Shown piece after piece: positions 34,563 to 43,342 of a stretch of DNA of 64,000 bases; the stretch's first letter is position 1; each line of letters begins with the position of its first letter. The notes beneath the pieces are model-generated. The model was not told the origin of the DNA. It ran no database searches and saw only the letters and a list, made by a program, of their open reading frames with translations. Location of the stretch: positions 5,685,001 through 5,749,000 of the forward strand of contig NZ_CP023694.1 in the NCBI RefSeq assembly GCF_008705135.1, written 5' to 3'. A program made the translations under genes and the position numbers. Source of the DNA: Streptomyces coeruleorubidus. Lineage in GTDB: Bacteria > Actinomycetota > Actinomycetes > Streptomycetales > Streptomycetaceae.

Positions 34563-35036
34563 CTACGTGCGCTTGATCGTGCGCAGGGGCTCGCCGGGCG
34601 TCCAGATCTGGACGACGAGGTACTTGTCGTCCTCGACGTAGGTCCGCACGACCTCCGTGAGCTCGGTACGGAAGAGGTGGAACGGCTCAGGCGGCTCCAC
34701 CTCTTCGACGTATCCGGCCTTCGTCCCCACGTCGTCGACCTCGATCGCCCGGCCGCTGATCCGGACGTCGCCGCCGCCCATGCCGGTGCCCTCCCCGGGG
34801 TTCGCCTGGAGCGCGAAGCGCGGGTCGCGGCGCAGGTCGAGCGCCTTGAGCGAGTTCGGCATCATGCCGAGCCACAGTTCACCGTTCAGGAACCGCACCT
34901 CCAGGCCGCTGGTGCGGGGCGAGCCGTCCTTCCGGAGGGTGGCGAGGATGTGGTGGGTGTAGGCGCCGAAGCGCTTCTCGACGGTGTCGGCCAGATCCGG
35001 TTCGGCGGTGGCGAAAGCCGCCCAGTTCTCTGTCAT
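34563..35036 (-). CDS. Pyridoxamine 5'-phosphate oxidase-like FMN/F420-binding split-barrel protein
   Basis: A 157-residue split-barrel protein (HHILATLRKDGSPRTSGLEV, LWLGMMPNSLKALDLRRDPR, DVRISGRAIEV). This group binds FMN, F420 or heme and reduces or binds small organic molecules; the exact cofactor cannot be read off. It ends 3 bases from the convergent guaA stop, with no terminator between them. Confidence 0.82.
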   Translation of the reverse strand: MTENWAAFATAEPDLADTVEKRFGAYTHHILATLRKDGSPRTSGLEVRFLNGELWLGMMPNSLKALDLRRDPRFALQANPGEGTGMGGGDVRISGRAIEVDDVGTKAGYVEEVEPPEPFHLFRTELTEVVRTYVEDDKYLVVQIWTPGEPLRTIKRT

Positions 35037-35247
35037 ACGGAGAGTCTGGCGCCGAAACCCGACATCTTCTGTCCGCTATTCGTGGGGTGGGGGAGACTGG
35101 AGGCAAAAGGGGTGCGCACGGGTGCGCGCGGGTGCTCACGAGGCGTTCGCCGGGGCGCTTGCCTCATCTTCACGAAACGGTTCTGTTCTTCCCGGCCCGA
35201 CCGGCGGTAGCTTCCGCCCCGTACGTAGAAACAGCGCTGGAGGACCT

Positions 35248-36042
35248 ATGCACGGGCCCACCCCGCCCCTGCCGCTGCCCACCGACCGGCTGCGGTTCGC
35301 GATGCCGCCGATGCACGAGTCGCTCGAGGACGAGCGCCGGCACCGCAAGGAACGGCTCGCCGGCGCCCTGCGGATCTTCGGACGGCTCGGCTACGAGGAC
35401 GGCGTGTCCGGGCACATCACCGCCCGCGACCCCGAGTACAGCGACTGCTTCTGGGTCAACCCGTTCGGGATTCCCTTCCGGCACGTCACCGTGAGCGACC
35501 TGGTGCTCGCCAACCAGGACGGCCAGGTCGTCGACGGCCGCTACCACGTCAACCAGGCCGCCTTCACCGTGCACGCCCAGGTCCACGCCGCCCGCCCCGA
35601 CGTGGTCGCCGTCGCCCACTGCCACTCCGTGCACGGCCGGGCGCTCGCCGCCCTCGGCGAGCTGCTGGAGCCGATCACCCAGGAGAGCTGCGCCTTCTAC
35701 GAGGACCACGCCCTCTACGACGCCTACACCGGCGTCGTCGTCGACGCCGAGGAGGGGCGGCGCATCGCGGCCGCGCTCGGCTCCCGCAAGGCGCTCGTGC
35801 TGCGCAACCACGGGCTGCTGACCGTCGGCGACTCGGTGGACGCCGCCGCCTGGTGGTTCGTGTCGATGGAACGGTCCTGCCAGGTGCAGCTGACGGCGCA
35901 GGCGGCCGGGCGGCCGGTCCGCATCGACCACCGGATGGCGGTGGCGACACGGGAGCAGTCGGGGGGTGACCTGGTGGCGTGGATCAACTACCAGCCGATG
36001 TGGCAGGAGGTCAGCCGGAGTGAGCCGGACCTGATGAGCTAG
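35248..36042 (+). CDS. Class II aldolase/adducin-family protein
   Basis: A 264-residue protein starting at ATG 35248 with GGAGG 5 bases upstream. Zinc-ligand motifs of the class II aldolase fold are visible: HCHSVHGRALA and LRNHGLLTVG. An acidic residue suitable for catalysis precedes them (ITQESCAFYEDHALYDAYTG). Bacterial members include L-fuculose-phosphate aldolase and decarboxylases; sequence does not tell which reaction. The stop codon lies inside a long inverted repeat. Confidence 0.87.
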   Translation: MHGPTPPLPLPTDRLRFAMPPMHESLEDERRHRKERLAGALRIFGRLGYEDGVSGHITARDPEYSDCFWVNPFGIPFRHVTVSDLVLANQDGQVVDGRYHVNQAAFTVHAQVHAARPDVVAVAHCHSVHGRALAALGELLEPITQESCAFYEDHALYDAYTGVVVDAEEGRRIAAALGSRKALVLRNHGLLTVGDSVDAAAWWFVSMERSCQVQLTAQAAGRPVRIDHRMAVATREQSGGDLVAWINYQPMWQEVSRSEPDLMS

Positions 36043-36102
36043 GGCGTGTCCGTAAAGTCCCGTTGTCCGCCGGGGCAGGCGGGACTTTGCGGACACGCCC
36101 TA
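36040..36102. repeat. 23-bp inverted repeat overlapping the aldolase stop codon
   Basis: The arms at 36040-36062 and 36080-36102 pair over 23 bases with one mismatch, around a 17-base loop. The left arm starts with the TAG stop of the aldolase gene (TAGGGCGTGTCCGTAAAGTC). It can work as a terminator, but the same left arm recurs at the bldM stop codon (5139 onward), so it may be a dispersed repeat. Confidence 0.85.
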
Positions 36103-36154
36103 GGGGTGTCCTCAGGGTTCCGCCTGCCCCGCGACGCCCCTGGCGGCCGGCCCG

Positions 36155-37051
36155 TCAGAAGCCGCGGAGCACTGCCGCCTTGGTCAGGGCGAACTCTTCG
36201 TCGGTGAGCACACCGTCCCGGTACAACGCGCCCAACTCGCGCAGGCGGCGCAGCAGCACGTCGTGGTGGTCGGCCGCGGGCGGTACGGCGGGCGCCGGGC
36301 GGGAGCCGTGCGCGTCGGCCTCGTGGTTCCCGGCCGCGGCGCGCGTGGACGGGTGCGGCAGCCTGGCGGTGACCGCCGTCGCGACGAGCGCGGTCAGCAG
36401 GTCCCGGCGGGTGCTGCCCCACAGGTCCAGGGCGTACGGGTCCTTCTCGGGCGGCAGTTTCGAGAACACCGTCTCGCGGGTGACGAAACGCAGAAAGCCG
36501 TCCTCGTGGCCGGAGTTCGGCAGCCACTCGACCCGGACCAGGTCACCGAGGCCGATGATGCGCGGGCCGGTGGCGCGTTTGACCCGCTCGGAGGTGTCGG
36601 CCCAGTCGATCCGTACCCGGGCCCCGTCGTAGGAGACCGTCCCGTCGGACGAGCGCACCGACACCGGAACCGGCGGGCCGGGCAGCAGATAGGCCTTCGC
36701 CGGCTCCTTCGGGATCCGGTCGAGCAGCAGCGCGCGGCGGATCTCCTCGGCGACGTACTCGGCGACCCCCGTCCGGTCGACGTCCACCGCCAGCCGGTAC
36801 GGGTCGGCCGCGTCGGGCAGCCGCCCGCCGGTCGCCTGGAGCAGCGGGTCGGCGCCCTCCCGCAGCCGCAAGCGGAGCCGTGCGCGCTTGCGTTCGGGTT
36901 CGATGGAGATCCCCGACACCGCCTCCAGGGGCACGGCGATCTCTCCGTACGTCTGCCGGAACAGCGGCACGGAGCGGTGCAGACCGGGCGTGATCCGGAC
37001 CGTGCTGCCGTCGAAGGCCCAGGTCCCGTCACGCTGGATGATCTCGGCCAT
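36155..37051 (-). CDS. DUF4429-type protein with C-terminal SHOCT domain
   Basis: A 298-residue protein. The first ~245 residues hold two similar beta-rich halves, each beginning with a strand that turns on a short DG motif (RDGTWAFDGSTVRI at 7-20; SSDGTVSYDGARVRIDW at ~134-150), as in the DUF4429 family. The last ~35 residues (LLRRLRELGALYRDGVLTDE) are a SHOCT motif, a short helical oligomerisation element. Its role is unknown; DUF4429 resembles PH-like domains. GAGAAT lies ~9 bases before the ATG, so the message may be leaderless. Confidence 0.8.
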   Translation of the reverse strand: MAEIIQRDGTWAFDGSTVRITPGLHRSVPLFRQTYGEIAVPLEAVSGISIEPERKRARLRLRLREGADPLLQATGGRLPDAADPYRLAVDVDRTGVAEYVAEEIRRALLLDRIPKEPAKAYLLPGPPVPVSVRSSDGTVSYDGARVRIDWADTSERVKRATGPRIIGLGDLVRVEWLPNSGHEDGFLRFVTRETVFSKLPPEKDPYALDLWGSTRRDLLTALVATAVTARLPHPSTRAAAGNHEADAHGSRPAPAVPPAADHHDVLLRRLRELGALYRDGVLTDEEFALTKAAVLRGF

Positions 37052-37234
37052 AGGGGAATTCTCGCAGCCAGGTCAACACGACACGCGGAAGTTCACCCGT
37101 GCTGACCGGACGGGGCGGACGCGGACCGGGTGGTGAAGGGATAATCCGCTGTCGTCGCACGGGAGTTGTACAGCGGTGTTTCCGGGGTCCGGAAGACCGA
37201 CGGTGGTTGGGTCGCGGGAAGGCGGGCGTCGGGC

Positions 37235-38641
37235 GTGACGGTGCGCGAGACGGGGCAGGGCGGCGCGGACGCGGGTGGGTACGCGGACGCGGGTGCGTAT
37301 GCGGGGCGGTACACGGGTGGGGCCGGGAGCGCGTACGGCGGTGGGTATGCGGGCGGCCACGGCGGTGTGCGGGGAGGTGCGCCCGGAGGTATGCCCAGCG
37401 GTGTGCACGGAGGCGGGTGTGCCTGCGGCGACTGTCCGCACGGTGCGCGTGAGGGGCACCGGCGGGCCGTCGCCGCGTTCCTGCGCAGGCGCGACGAGTT
37501 CGCGGCCGGGCAGGGGCTGCCGGCCGCGGTGGCCCACTCCGCCTCGGCTTCCCGCCAGTGGGTCTCGGAGGAACTGGCGCAGTCCGCGGAACTCGTCGCC
37601 GAGCGTGGCCGGGCCGAGGGCAAGGCCTGGCTGGCCGGCCTGTGGCGCCGCACGGCGGGTGTGGTGTGGGCGGCCGTCGTGCTGTTGCTGCTCGGTCAGT
37701 CCCTCACCGCGGTCGGTGCGGGCTGGACGGCGGCCCGTACGGCCGGGCTGGCCGCCGCGCTGGTGGTCGCCGGGGCGCTGACGGCGGCATCGTGGTTCCA
37801 CCGGGCGAAGGGCGGTGCGCTGGCGCCCCTCATCGGCGAGGACAACCGGCTGTCCACCTCCCGTACGGTCGCCGGGGCGTGGGTGCTCTTCGTGGCCTAC
37901 TCGGTGCTCGTGCTGGCCGGACGGCTGGCGGGCGCCTCCCGGCACACCGACGGGGACGCGCTGCTGTCCGGGCTGGAACTCGCCCGCGGGGCGGGGGTCG
38001 TGACCGTGCTCGCCGTGGTGTGCGGGATCGCCGTGCTCGTGCGGCGGGTGGTCGGGCTGCGGGTGCTGGGGCAGCGGCTCCAGAAGGTGCCCGCCGACCG
38101 GCCGCGAGCCGCCGACCTGCTGACCGACGACGCGGGCCGGGGCACCTTCGCCGACATCCAGTACGTCGTGATCAGCGGCGTCGCCCTGGTCTTCGCGGCG
38201 GTACGGCTGGCCAGGCGGCCGGACCAGCTTCCGGATCTGCCGTGGGGGCTGGCGGTGGTGGTCCTGGTGTCGGCGGCGACGTACCTGGCCGGCAAGTACG
38301 CGGAGGGTGGCCGCCCGGTCATCCTCTCCGTCGTGCGGTCGCGGGAGGCGGGGGACCTGGACGGGCCGATCCGCACGGGCGACGACATCGAGATCCGGGG
38401 CGCCGGGTTCGTGCCGCCGGGCGCGCAGGGGGCGGACCGGCTGGCCCGGATGGTCGTCCGGGTCGGTGCCGTGCATGTGCACGTCCCCTTGGTGCCGGTG
38501 CCCGGGGGATTCAGCAACCCGACGGACACGCTGCTGACTGTGCCGGTGCCGGCGGATGTGGAGCCGGGGCGGGTGGAGGTGCAGGTGGTCACGGCGGCGG
38601 GGGTGGAGACGAACCGGTACGCGGTCGATGTGACGGAGTGA
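37235..38641 (+). CDS. Multi-pass membrane protein with Gly/Tyr-rich N-terminus and C-terminal IPT/TIG-like domain
   Basis: About 468 residues; the GTG at 37235 is my best start, with GGAAGG ~12 bases upstream. The first ~75 residues are Gly/Ala/Tyr-rich (YADAGAYAGRYTGGAGSA) with a CxCxxC cluster (GCACGDCPHG). Five hydrophobic helices follow between ~145 and ~360. The last ~90 residues (DGPIRTGDDIEIRGAGFVPP, VPVPADVEPGRVEVQVVTAA) look like an immunoglobulin-like IPT/TIG domain facing outward. No enzymatic motif is visible. Function unknown. Confidence 0.7.
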   Translation: MTVRETGQGGADAGGYADAGAYAGRYTGGAGSAYGGGYAGGHGGVRGGAPGGMPSGVHGGGCACGDCPHGAREGHRRAVAAFLRRRDEFAAGQGLPAAVAHSASASRQWVSEELAQSAELVAERGRAEGKAWLAGLWRRTAGVVWAAVVLLLLGQSLTAVGAGWTAARTAGLAAALVVAGALTAASWFHRAKGGALAPLIGEDNRLSTSRTVAGAWVLFVAYSVLVLAGRLAGASRHTDGDALLSGLELARGAGVVTVLAVVCGIAVLVRRVVGLRVLGQRLQKVPADRPRAADLLTDDAGRGTFADIQYVVISGVALVFAAVRLARRPDQLPDLPWGLAVVVLVSAATYLAGKYAEGGRPVILSVVRSREAGDLDGPIRTGDDIEIRGAGFVPPGAQGADRLARMVVRVGAVHVHVPLVPVPGGFSNPTDTLLTVPVPADVEPGRVEVQVVTAAGVETNRYAVDVTE

Positions 38642-38761
38642 GGGCGGGCCTCGCTCCCCGGTAACAAAAGCGGCCGCACAGGATTGAGCCGGGTCGGTTT
38701 GTCGTACGTATGGTCTGTTGAGGGGGTCTCGGCACCGGCGGGCGAGAGGCGGCTAGCAGCG

Positions 38762-39292
38762 ATGACTCACGGCATGAGATCGGACACGCACACCCCCCAC
38801 TTCGGCAACGGAGGAGACTGGCGGGACACCGCCGTCCGTTACGCCCTCCTCCCGCTGCGGATCTTCCTCGGCGTCACCTTCATCTACGCCGGTCTGGACA
38901 AGCTCACCGACAGCGCCTTCATGCAGGACGCCGGTTCGGGCTCGATCGGCGACATGATGCGTGCCATCCGCGACTCCTCCGCCATCCCCGCCCTGGTCGA
39001 CCTCTCCCTGAAGAACCCTGTCGCCTTCGGCTACACCATCGCCTTCGGTGAACTGGCCGTCGGCATCGGCACCTTGCTCGGCCTGTTCGCCCGCCTTGCC
39101 GCACTCGGCGGCGCGCTGATCTCCCTCAGCCTGTGGCTGACCGTGAGCTGGGCCTCCGACCCGTACTACTACGGCAACGACCTCGCCTACCTCATGGCCT
39201 GGATTCCTCTCGTCCTCGCGGGTGCTCCCCTCCTCTCCATGGATGCCGCCCTGCGGTCGCGGCGACGGCAGAGGACAGGCGGTTACCGCTAG
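38762..39292 (+). CDS. DoxX-family membrane protein
   Basis: A 176-residue protein with four membrane helices. The DoxX pattern is visible: LLPLRIFLGVTFIYAGLDKL (helix 1 with the family AG-x2-K), then GELAVGIGTLLGLFARLAAL and a final LAYLMAWIPLVLAGAPLL helix. DoxX proteins are linked to redox and thiol stress and to quinone chemistry; the precise role is unknown. An upstream in-frame start at 38684 is possible, but ATG 38762 starts the conserved part. Confidence 0.85.
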   Translation: MTHGMRSDTHTPHFGNGGDWRDTAVRYALLPLRIFLGVTFIYAGLDKLTDSAFMQDAGSGSIGDMMRAIRDSSAIPALVDLSLKNPVAFGYTIAFGELAVGIGTLLGLFARLAALGGALISLSLWLTVSWASDPYYYGNDLAYLMAWIPLVLAGAPLLSMDAALRSRRRQRTGGYR

Positions 39293-39329
39293 CGAGCGGC
39301 AGCGGGCCGGGCGGCGGGCGGACCTCTCG

Positions 39330-39572
39330 TCAGGCCGCCCTGTCCGGGCCCGGCTCGTCGGTGGTGGTGCGGCCCGACGTGCGGCGCCGGCGGACACGGC
39401 CCGTCAGGAATCCCACCGCGCCGGACAGGAACAGCCCGCCCGTGACGAGGGGTATCGCCACGAACCAGGGTGTCTCCCAGGCACCGCGCGCGTCACCGGC
39501 GTAGAGGACGCCCACCAGGATGAGGAGGGTGCCGGCGACCAGCTTTCCGGGCTGGAGTTCATGACGCGGCAC
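39330..39572 (-). CDS. Small two-helix membrane protein
   Basis: An 80-residue protein with two hydrophobic helices (LVAGTLLILVGVLYAG and FVAIPLVTGGLFLSGAVGFL) and a basic C-terminal tail (GRVRRRRTSGRTT). Its ATG overlaps the end of the PspC gene by 14 bases, so the two are translationally coupled. It is probably an accessory membrane component of the PspC module. Confidence 0.75.
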   Translation of the reverse strand: MPRHELQPGKLVAGTLLILVGVLYAGDARGAWETPWFVAIPLVTGGLFLSGAVGFLTGRVRRRRTSGRTTTDEPGPDRAA

Positions 39573-41052
39573 GGGCCACCTCCGCCTGTCCCATGCCCAC
39601 CTGGAGATCCAGGTCGATGGTGCCCGACTTCTCGACGCCCTCGGCGGGGAAGAGGGTTATCTCCTTGTGCCGGCCCGGTTTCACGTCCACGTCCTTCTTG
39701 TCGTCGCCCGGCAGCTGAAGGTCCCCGATCCCCACGTCGACGCTCAGCCGCACGGTCACGTCCTCGGGCACGAGCACCTGCACCTGACCCACTCCGACGT
39801 CGGCGCGTGTCGTCACGGTCTGGTTCCGGCCTATGTCCACCCGGGTCAGGTCCAGGGTGCCGACGCCCGTGCCCAGGTCGTACCGCTGTCGTACGTCCGT
39901 CACCGAAGCGGGCTGCCAGGTCGTGCGGTCCCACTGGGTGCCGATGTTCTTGGGCAGTGCCGCCGAGCCGGCGAGCAGACCGGCCGTGATGATCGCCAGG
40001 AGGATCGAGCCCGCGCCGGTCCGGCCCAGGAAGGCGCTGACCGCTATACCGAGGCCCAGGACGGCGAGTGCGCAGGACAGGCCGGTCTGGAGACTCGTGC
40101 CGAGCGGGTGCTGCTCCCAGGTCAGGCTCGTGCCCAGGGCACCCGCCAGCAGGACCAGCAGGAAGACCCAGCCGCCGATCCAGCGGGGGCCGCGCGGCTC
40201 GGACGGCCGGGTGTGCGGGTCGGGCAGGTCCTCGCGGTCGCGGGGCTGGACGCCGAGGCCGATGTTGACGGCTGCCGCGACGTCCAGGTCGCGGGAGTCG
40301 CGGGGGCCCCAGAGGTAGCCCGTGCCGCCGATGTGGGTGCCGTCCTTGACGATGGGGTCGCGCCACCAGGAGGGGTACGTGATGAACACCGGCGGCGCCT
40401 GCGGCTCCGGCGGGGCGTCGGCGACGGCCTGGGCGGCCAGCGGATCGGGGCTGGGGGTGCCGCGCTGCCGTGACCAGTAACCGGCGCCCGCGAGGAGGAG
40501 GGAGAGGACGACGGCGAAGGTCAGCACCCCGCCGTTGTTCAGCAGGGTCAGGAACACTCCGCAGCCGACCAGCGCGAACAGCACGGCCGTCAGGGCCTGG
40601 CCGTCGATGCGGCCGGTCAGCAGCTTGCGCACCTCGTTCTCGTCCTCGTCGTCGTAGGGGACGAGGAGCCAGGCGAAGCCGTAGAAGATGAGGCCGATGC
40701 CGCCGGTGGCGGAGAGCACCGCGAGGGTGATCCGGAAGATCACCGGGTCCATGTCGCATTGGCGCCCGAGCCCGGCGCAGACGCCGGCCAGGGCCTTGTG
40801 GCGGCGGTCACGCCGGAATCTGTGCGGCGGTCCGGGCGGGACGGCCTCCCCGGCCTGGGCGGCCGCGCCGGGCGAATCCCCTCTCTGTTCTTCCGCGCCC
40901 GCGTGCCCGGGCCCGTGCGCGCCCGGGGGCGCGGGGGAGCCGGCGGGGGCGGCGCCCGCGGCGGGCGCGGCATCCTGCGGCCCGGCGCCCGGTGCGGGGC
41001 GCGGGCCGGAGGCGGGTCCCGGACCCGTCGCGGCGTGGTCGTGATCGGTCAT
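39559..41052 (-). CDS. PspC-domain membrane protein with LiaF-like C-terminal domain
   Basis: A 497-residue protein. The first ~75 residues are Pro/Ala/Gly-rich. Residues ~80-140 are a PspC domain (KALAGVCAGLGRQCDMDPVI followed by a membrane helix). Several further helices span ~155-350. The final ~130 residues (DLGTGVGTLDLTRVDIGRNQ, ADVGVGQVQVLVPEDVTVRL) repeat a beta-strand motif like the LiaF/toast-rack fold. Such proteins sense envelope stress and gate LiaSR-type two-component systems. It is divergent from a kinase that also carries PspC, so it is probably its partner or target. Confidence 0.85.
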   Translation of the reverse strand: MTDHDHAATGPGPASGPRPAPGAGPQDAAPAAGAAPAGSPAPPGAHGPGHAGAEEQRGDSPGAAAQAGEAVPPGPPHRFRRDRRHKALAGVCAGLGRQCDMDPVIFRITLAVLSATGGIGLIFYGFAWLLVPYDDEDENEVRKLLTGRIDGQALTAVLFALVGCGVFLTLLNNGGVLTFAVVLSLLLAGAGYWSRQRGTPSPDPLAAQAVADAPPEPQAPPVFITYPSWWRDPIVKDGTHIGGTGYLWGPRDSRDLDVAAAVNIGLGVQPRDREDLPDPHTRPSEPRGPRWIGGWVFLLVLLAGALGTSLTWEQHPLGTSLQTGLSCALAVLGLGIAVSAFLGRTGAGSILLAIITAGLLAGSAALPKNIGTQWDRTTWQPASVTDVRQRYDLGTGVGTLDLTRVDIGRNQTVTTRADVGVGQVQVLVPEDVTVRLSVDVGIGDLQLPGDDKKDVDVKPGRHKEITLFPAEGVEKSGTIDLDLQVGMGQAEVARAAS

Positions 41053-41096
41053 GGGTCCATGGTGACGGGCGCGGCGGCGCGGCGGCAGTCGGAACG

Positions 41097-41195
41097 ACCC
41101 TGGCCGGACCCTGATATCGGCCCTGAGGGACGGCCCGGGAAGCGTTCGAGGGGCCGGGTGCGGAGATCAGGGGAGTCTCCGGGGCCGACCCTGAT
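41097..41195. promoter_or_regulatory. Repeated ACCCTGA motif between the PspC gene and the histidine kinase gene
   Basis: ACCCTGG at 41097, ACCCTGAT at 41108 and GCCCTGAG at 41120 are spaced 11-12 bases, about one helical turn. The inverted copy ATCAGGGG lies at 41166 and another ACCCTGAT at 41188. In-phase repeats in a divergent promoter gap next to a response-regulator gene suggest binding sites for that regulator. Confidence 0.45.
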
Positions 41196-41229
41196 GCCCC
41201 GGCCTCGCGGCCGTGTGACCATCAGTGGC

Positions 41230-42528
41230 ATGTCGGAAGCCGCAGCAGCGCCACTCGCCGAACCGCGGCCGCCGCGCAAGCTCTACCGCAGCAGTGACGG
41301 ACGCTGGCTCGGTGGTGTGGCGCGAGGGCTCGCCGGGCACCTCGGGCTGCCCGTGATCTGGGTACGGCTCGTCTTCGTCGGCCTGTTCATGGCCGACGGC
41401 CTCGGCGCTCTGCTGTACGCCGCGTTCTGGTTCTTCGTCCCGCTCGGCGTCGGAGGCGTCGAGGCGCAGAAGCAGAAGCCGCCGTCGCTGGTCGCCTCGG
41501 AGACCTCTCCCGACGGCCGCCGCAGACTCGTCGCCCGCAGACCCGACAAGGGCCAGATCGTGGCCCTGCTCCTCATGGTCGTCGTGGCCATGGTGTTCGT
41601 GGGCAATGTGAACCTCAGCGGTGGGGCCAGGGCGTATCTGTGGCCGACCGTGCTCGTCGGCGCGGGCGTCGCCCTGGTCTGGCGGCAGGCGGACAACGCC
41701 CGCCGGGCCCGCTGGGTCGAGGTCGGCCGCCGCCGGCGCACGGTCACGCTGCTGCGCTCGGTGGGCGGTGTGCTGCTGGTGACCGCAGGCGTCTCCGGCA
41801 TCTTCGTGCTGCAGGGCTCCGCCGCCCACCTCGGCTCCGTCCTTCAGGCGGCGCTCGCGGTCCTCGTCGGGATAACGCTGCTCGCCGGGCCGTATCTGGT
41901 GCGCATGACCCAGGACCTCTCCGAGGAGCGCCTGATGCGCATCCGCGCCCAGGAGCGCGCCGAGGTCGCCGCGCATGTGCACGACTCGGTGCTGCACACC
42001 CTCACCCTGATCCAGCGCAACGCGGAGAACGCGAACGAGGTGCGCCGCCTCGCCCGCGCCCAGGAGCGCGACCTGCGCACCTGGCTCTACAAGCCCGAGG
42101 GCACCGGCAAGGACGAGGCCGACGAACCCACCACGCTCGCCGACGCCGTGCGGCGCAACGCGGCCGAGGTGGAGGACAAGCACGGCGTGCCCATCGAGGT
42201 CGTCGTCGTGGGCGACTGCCCGCTCGACGAGAGAATCGCCGCACAGATGCAGGCCGCGCGCGAAGCAATGGTGAACGCCGCCAAGTACGGTGGCGAGGGC
42301 GGAGCCGTCCAGGTCTTCGCCGAGGTCGAGGGGAAGACGGTCTTCGTGTCCGTCCGGGACCGCGGCCCCGGCTTCGACCTCGACTCGATACCCGCCGACC
42401 GGATGGGTGTCAGAGAATCGATCATCGGCCGCATGGAGCGCAACGGCGGTACGGCGCGGCTGCGCGCGGTACCGGACGGCGGCACGGAGGTCGAGCTGGA
42501 GATGGAGAGGGCGGAGAAGACGTCATGA
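41230..42528 (+). CDS. PspC-domain sensor histidine kinase
   Basis: A 432-residue kinase starting at ATG 41230. A PspC domain opens the protein (RKLYRSSDGRWLGGVARGLA), followed by several membrane helices to ~residue 225. The dimerisation region has the phospho-acceptor H251 in HVHDSVLHTLTLIQ (HisKA_3, NarL/LiaS class). The ATPase domain shows MVNAAKYGG (N-box) and DRGPGFDLDS (G-box). Its stop overlaps the start of the response regulator gene (ATGA), so the two proteins are made together. It probably senses membrane or cell-wall stress. Confidence 0.93.
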   Translation: MSEAAAAPLAEPRPPRKLYRSSDGRWLGGVARGLAGHLGLPVIWVRLVFVGLFMADGLGALLYAAFWFFVPLGVGGVEAQKQKPPSLVASETSPDGRRRLVARRPDKGQIVALLLMVVVAMVFVGNVNLSGGARAYLWPTVLVGAGVALVWRQADNARRARWVEVGRRRRTVTLLRSVGGVLLVTAGVSGIFVLQGSAAHLGSVLQAALAVLVGITLLAGPYLVRMTQDLSEERLMRIRAQERAEVAAHVHDSVLHTLTLIQRNAENANEVRRLARAQERDLRTWLYKPEGTGKDEADEPTTLADAVRRNAAEVEDKHGVPIEVVVVGDCPLDERIAAQMQAAREAMVNAAKYGGEGGAVQVFAEVEGKTVFVSVRDRGPGFDLDSIPADRMGVRESIIGRMERNGGTARLRAVPDGGTEVELEMERAEKTS

Positions 42529-43268
42529 GCGACCCGACCGAGGCGAACAGTACGGCGGGATCGGCGGAGGCGGCCGGGCCCGGGGAGCCGGGCGGGGGCA
42601 CCGGCGGGCGTCGTGTGCGCGTGGTCCTCGTAGACGACCACCGCATGTTCCGCACCGGGGTCCAGGCCGAGATCGGCCAGACCGAGCAGACCGGTGTCGA
42701 GGTCGTCGGCGAGGCCGCGGACGTCGACCAGGCGGTCACGGTCATCACCGCGACCCGGCCCGAGGTGGTCCTCCTCGACGTGCACCTGCCCGGTGGCGGC
42801 GGTGTCGAAGTGCTGCGCCGCTGCGCCCCGTTGATGGCCGACGCCGAGCAGCCCGTCCGTTTCCTGGCGCTGTCCGTGTCGGACGCCGCGGAGGACGTGA
42901 TCGGCGTGATCCGGGGCGGGGCCCGCGGGTACGTCACCAAGACGATCACCGGCACGGACCTCGTCGACTCCGTCTTCCGTGTCCAGGAGGGCGACGCGGT
43001 CTTCTCCCCGCGGCTGGCCGGGTTCGTCCTCGACGCCTTCGCCTCCACGGACGCGCCGCCGGTCGACGAGGACCTGGACCGCCTCACCCAGCGCGAGCGT
43101 GAGGTGCTGCGGCTCATCGCCCGGGGATACGCGTACAAGGAGATCGCCAAGCAGCTGTTCATCTCCGTGAAGACGGTCGAGTCGCACGTCTCGGCGGTCC
43201 TGCGCAAGCTCCAGCTCTCCAACCGGCACGAGCTGACGCGGTGGGCGACGGCACGGCGGCTGGTGTGA
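42525..43268 (+). CDS. LuxR-type response regulator of the PspC system
   Basis: A 247-residue regulator: disordered residues 1-28, a receiver domain (D37, D38, phosphorylation site D85 in LLDVHLPGG, Lys in VTKTITG) and a LuxR helix-turn-helix (LTQREREVLRLIARGYAYKE, SVKTVESHVSAVLRKL). The ATG at 42525 overlaps the kinase stop. The repeated ACCCTGA sites at 41097-41195 are its likely targets, giving autoregulation plus control of the divergent PspC/LiaF gene. Confidence 0.93.
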   Translation: MSDPTEANSTAGSAEAAGPGEPGGGTGGRRVRVVLVDDHRMFRTGVQAEIGQTEQTGVEVVGEAADVDQAVTVITATRPEVVLLDVHLPGGGGVEVLRRCAPLMADAEQPVRFLALSVSDAAEDVIGVIRGGARGYVTKTITGTDLVDSVFRVQEGDAVFSPRLAGFVLDAFASTDAPPVDEDLDRLTQREREVLRLIARGYAYKEIAKQLFISVKTVESHVSAVLRKLQLSNRHELTRWATARRLV

Positions 43269-43296
43269 CGCGGGAAGCCCGGGCCGTCTGACGACG

Positions 43297-43336
43297 GTGG
43301 GAGCGGCAGGGTCGGCGACGGTGCTGCCGCTCCCAC
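43297..43336. terminator. Bidirectional terminator
   Basis: GTGGGAGCGGCAG and CTGCCGCTCCCAC form a perfect 13-bp stem with a 14-base loop, between the convergent response regulator and NlpC/P60 genes. Confidence 0.9.
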
Positions 43337-43342
43337 GCCCGG

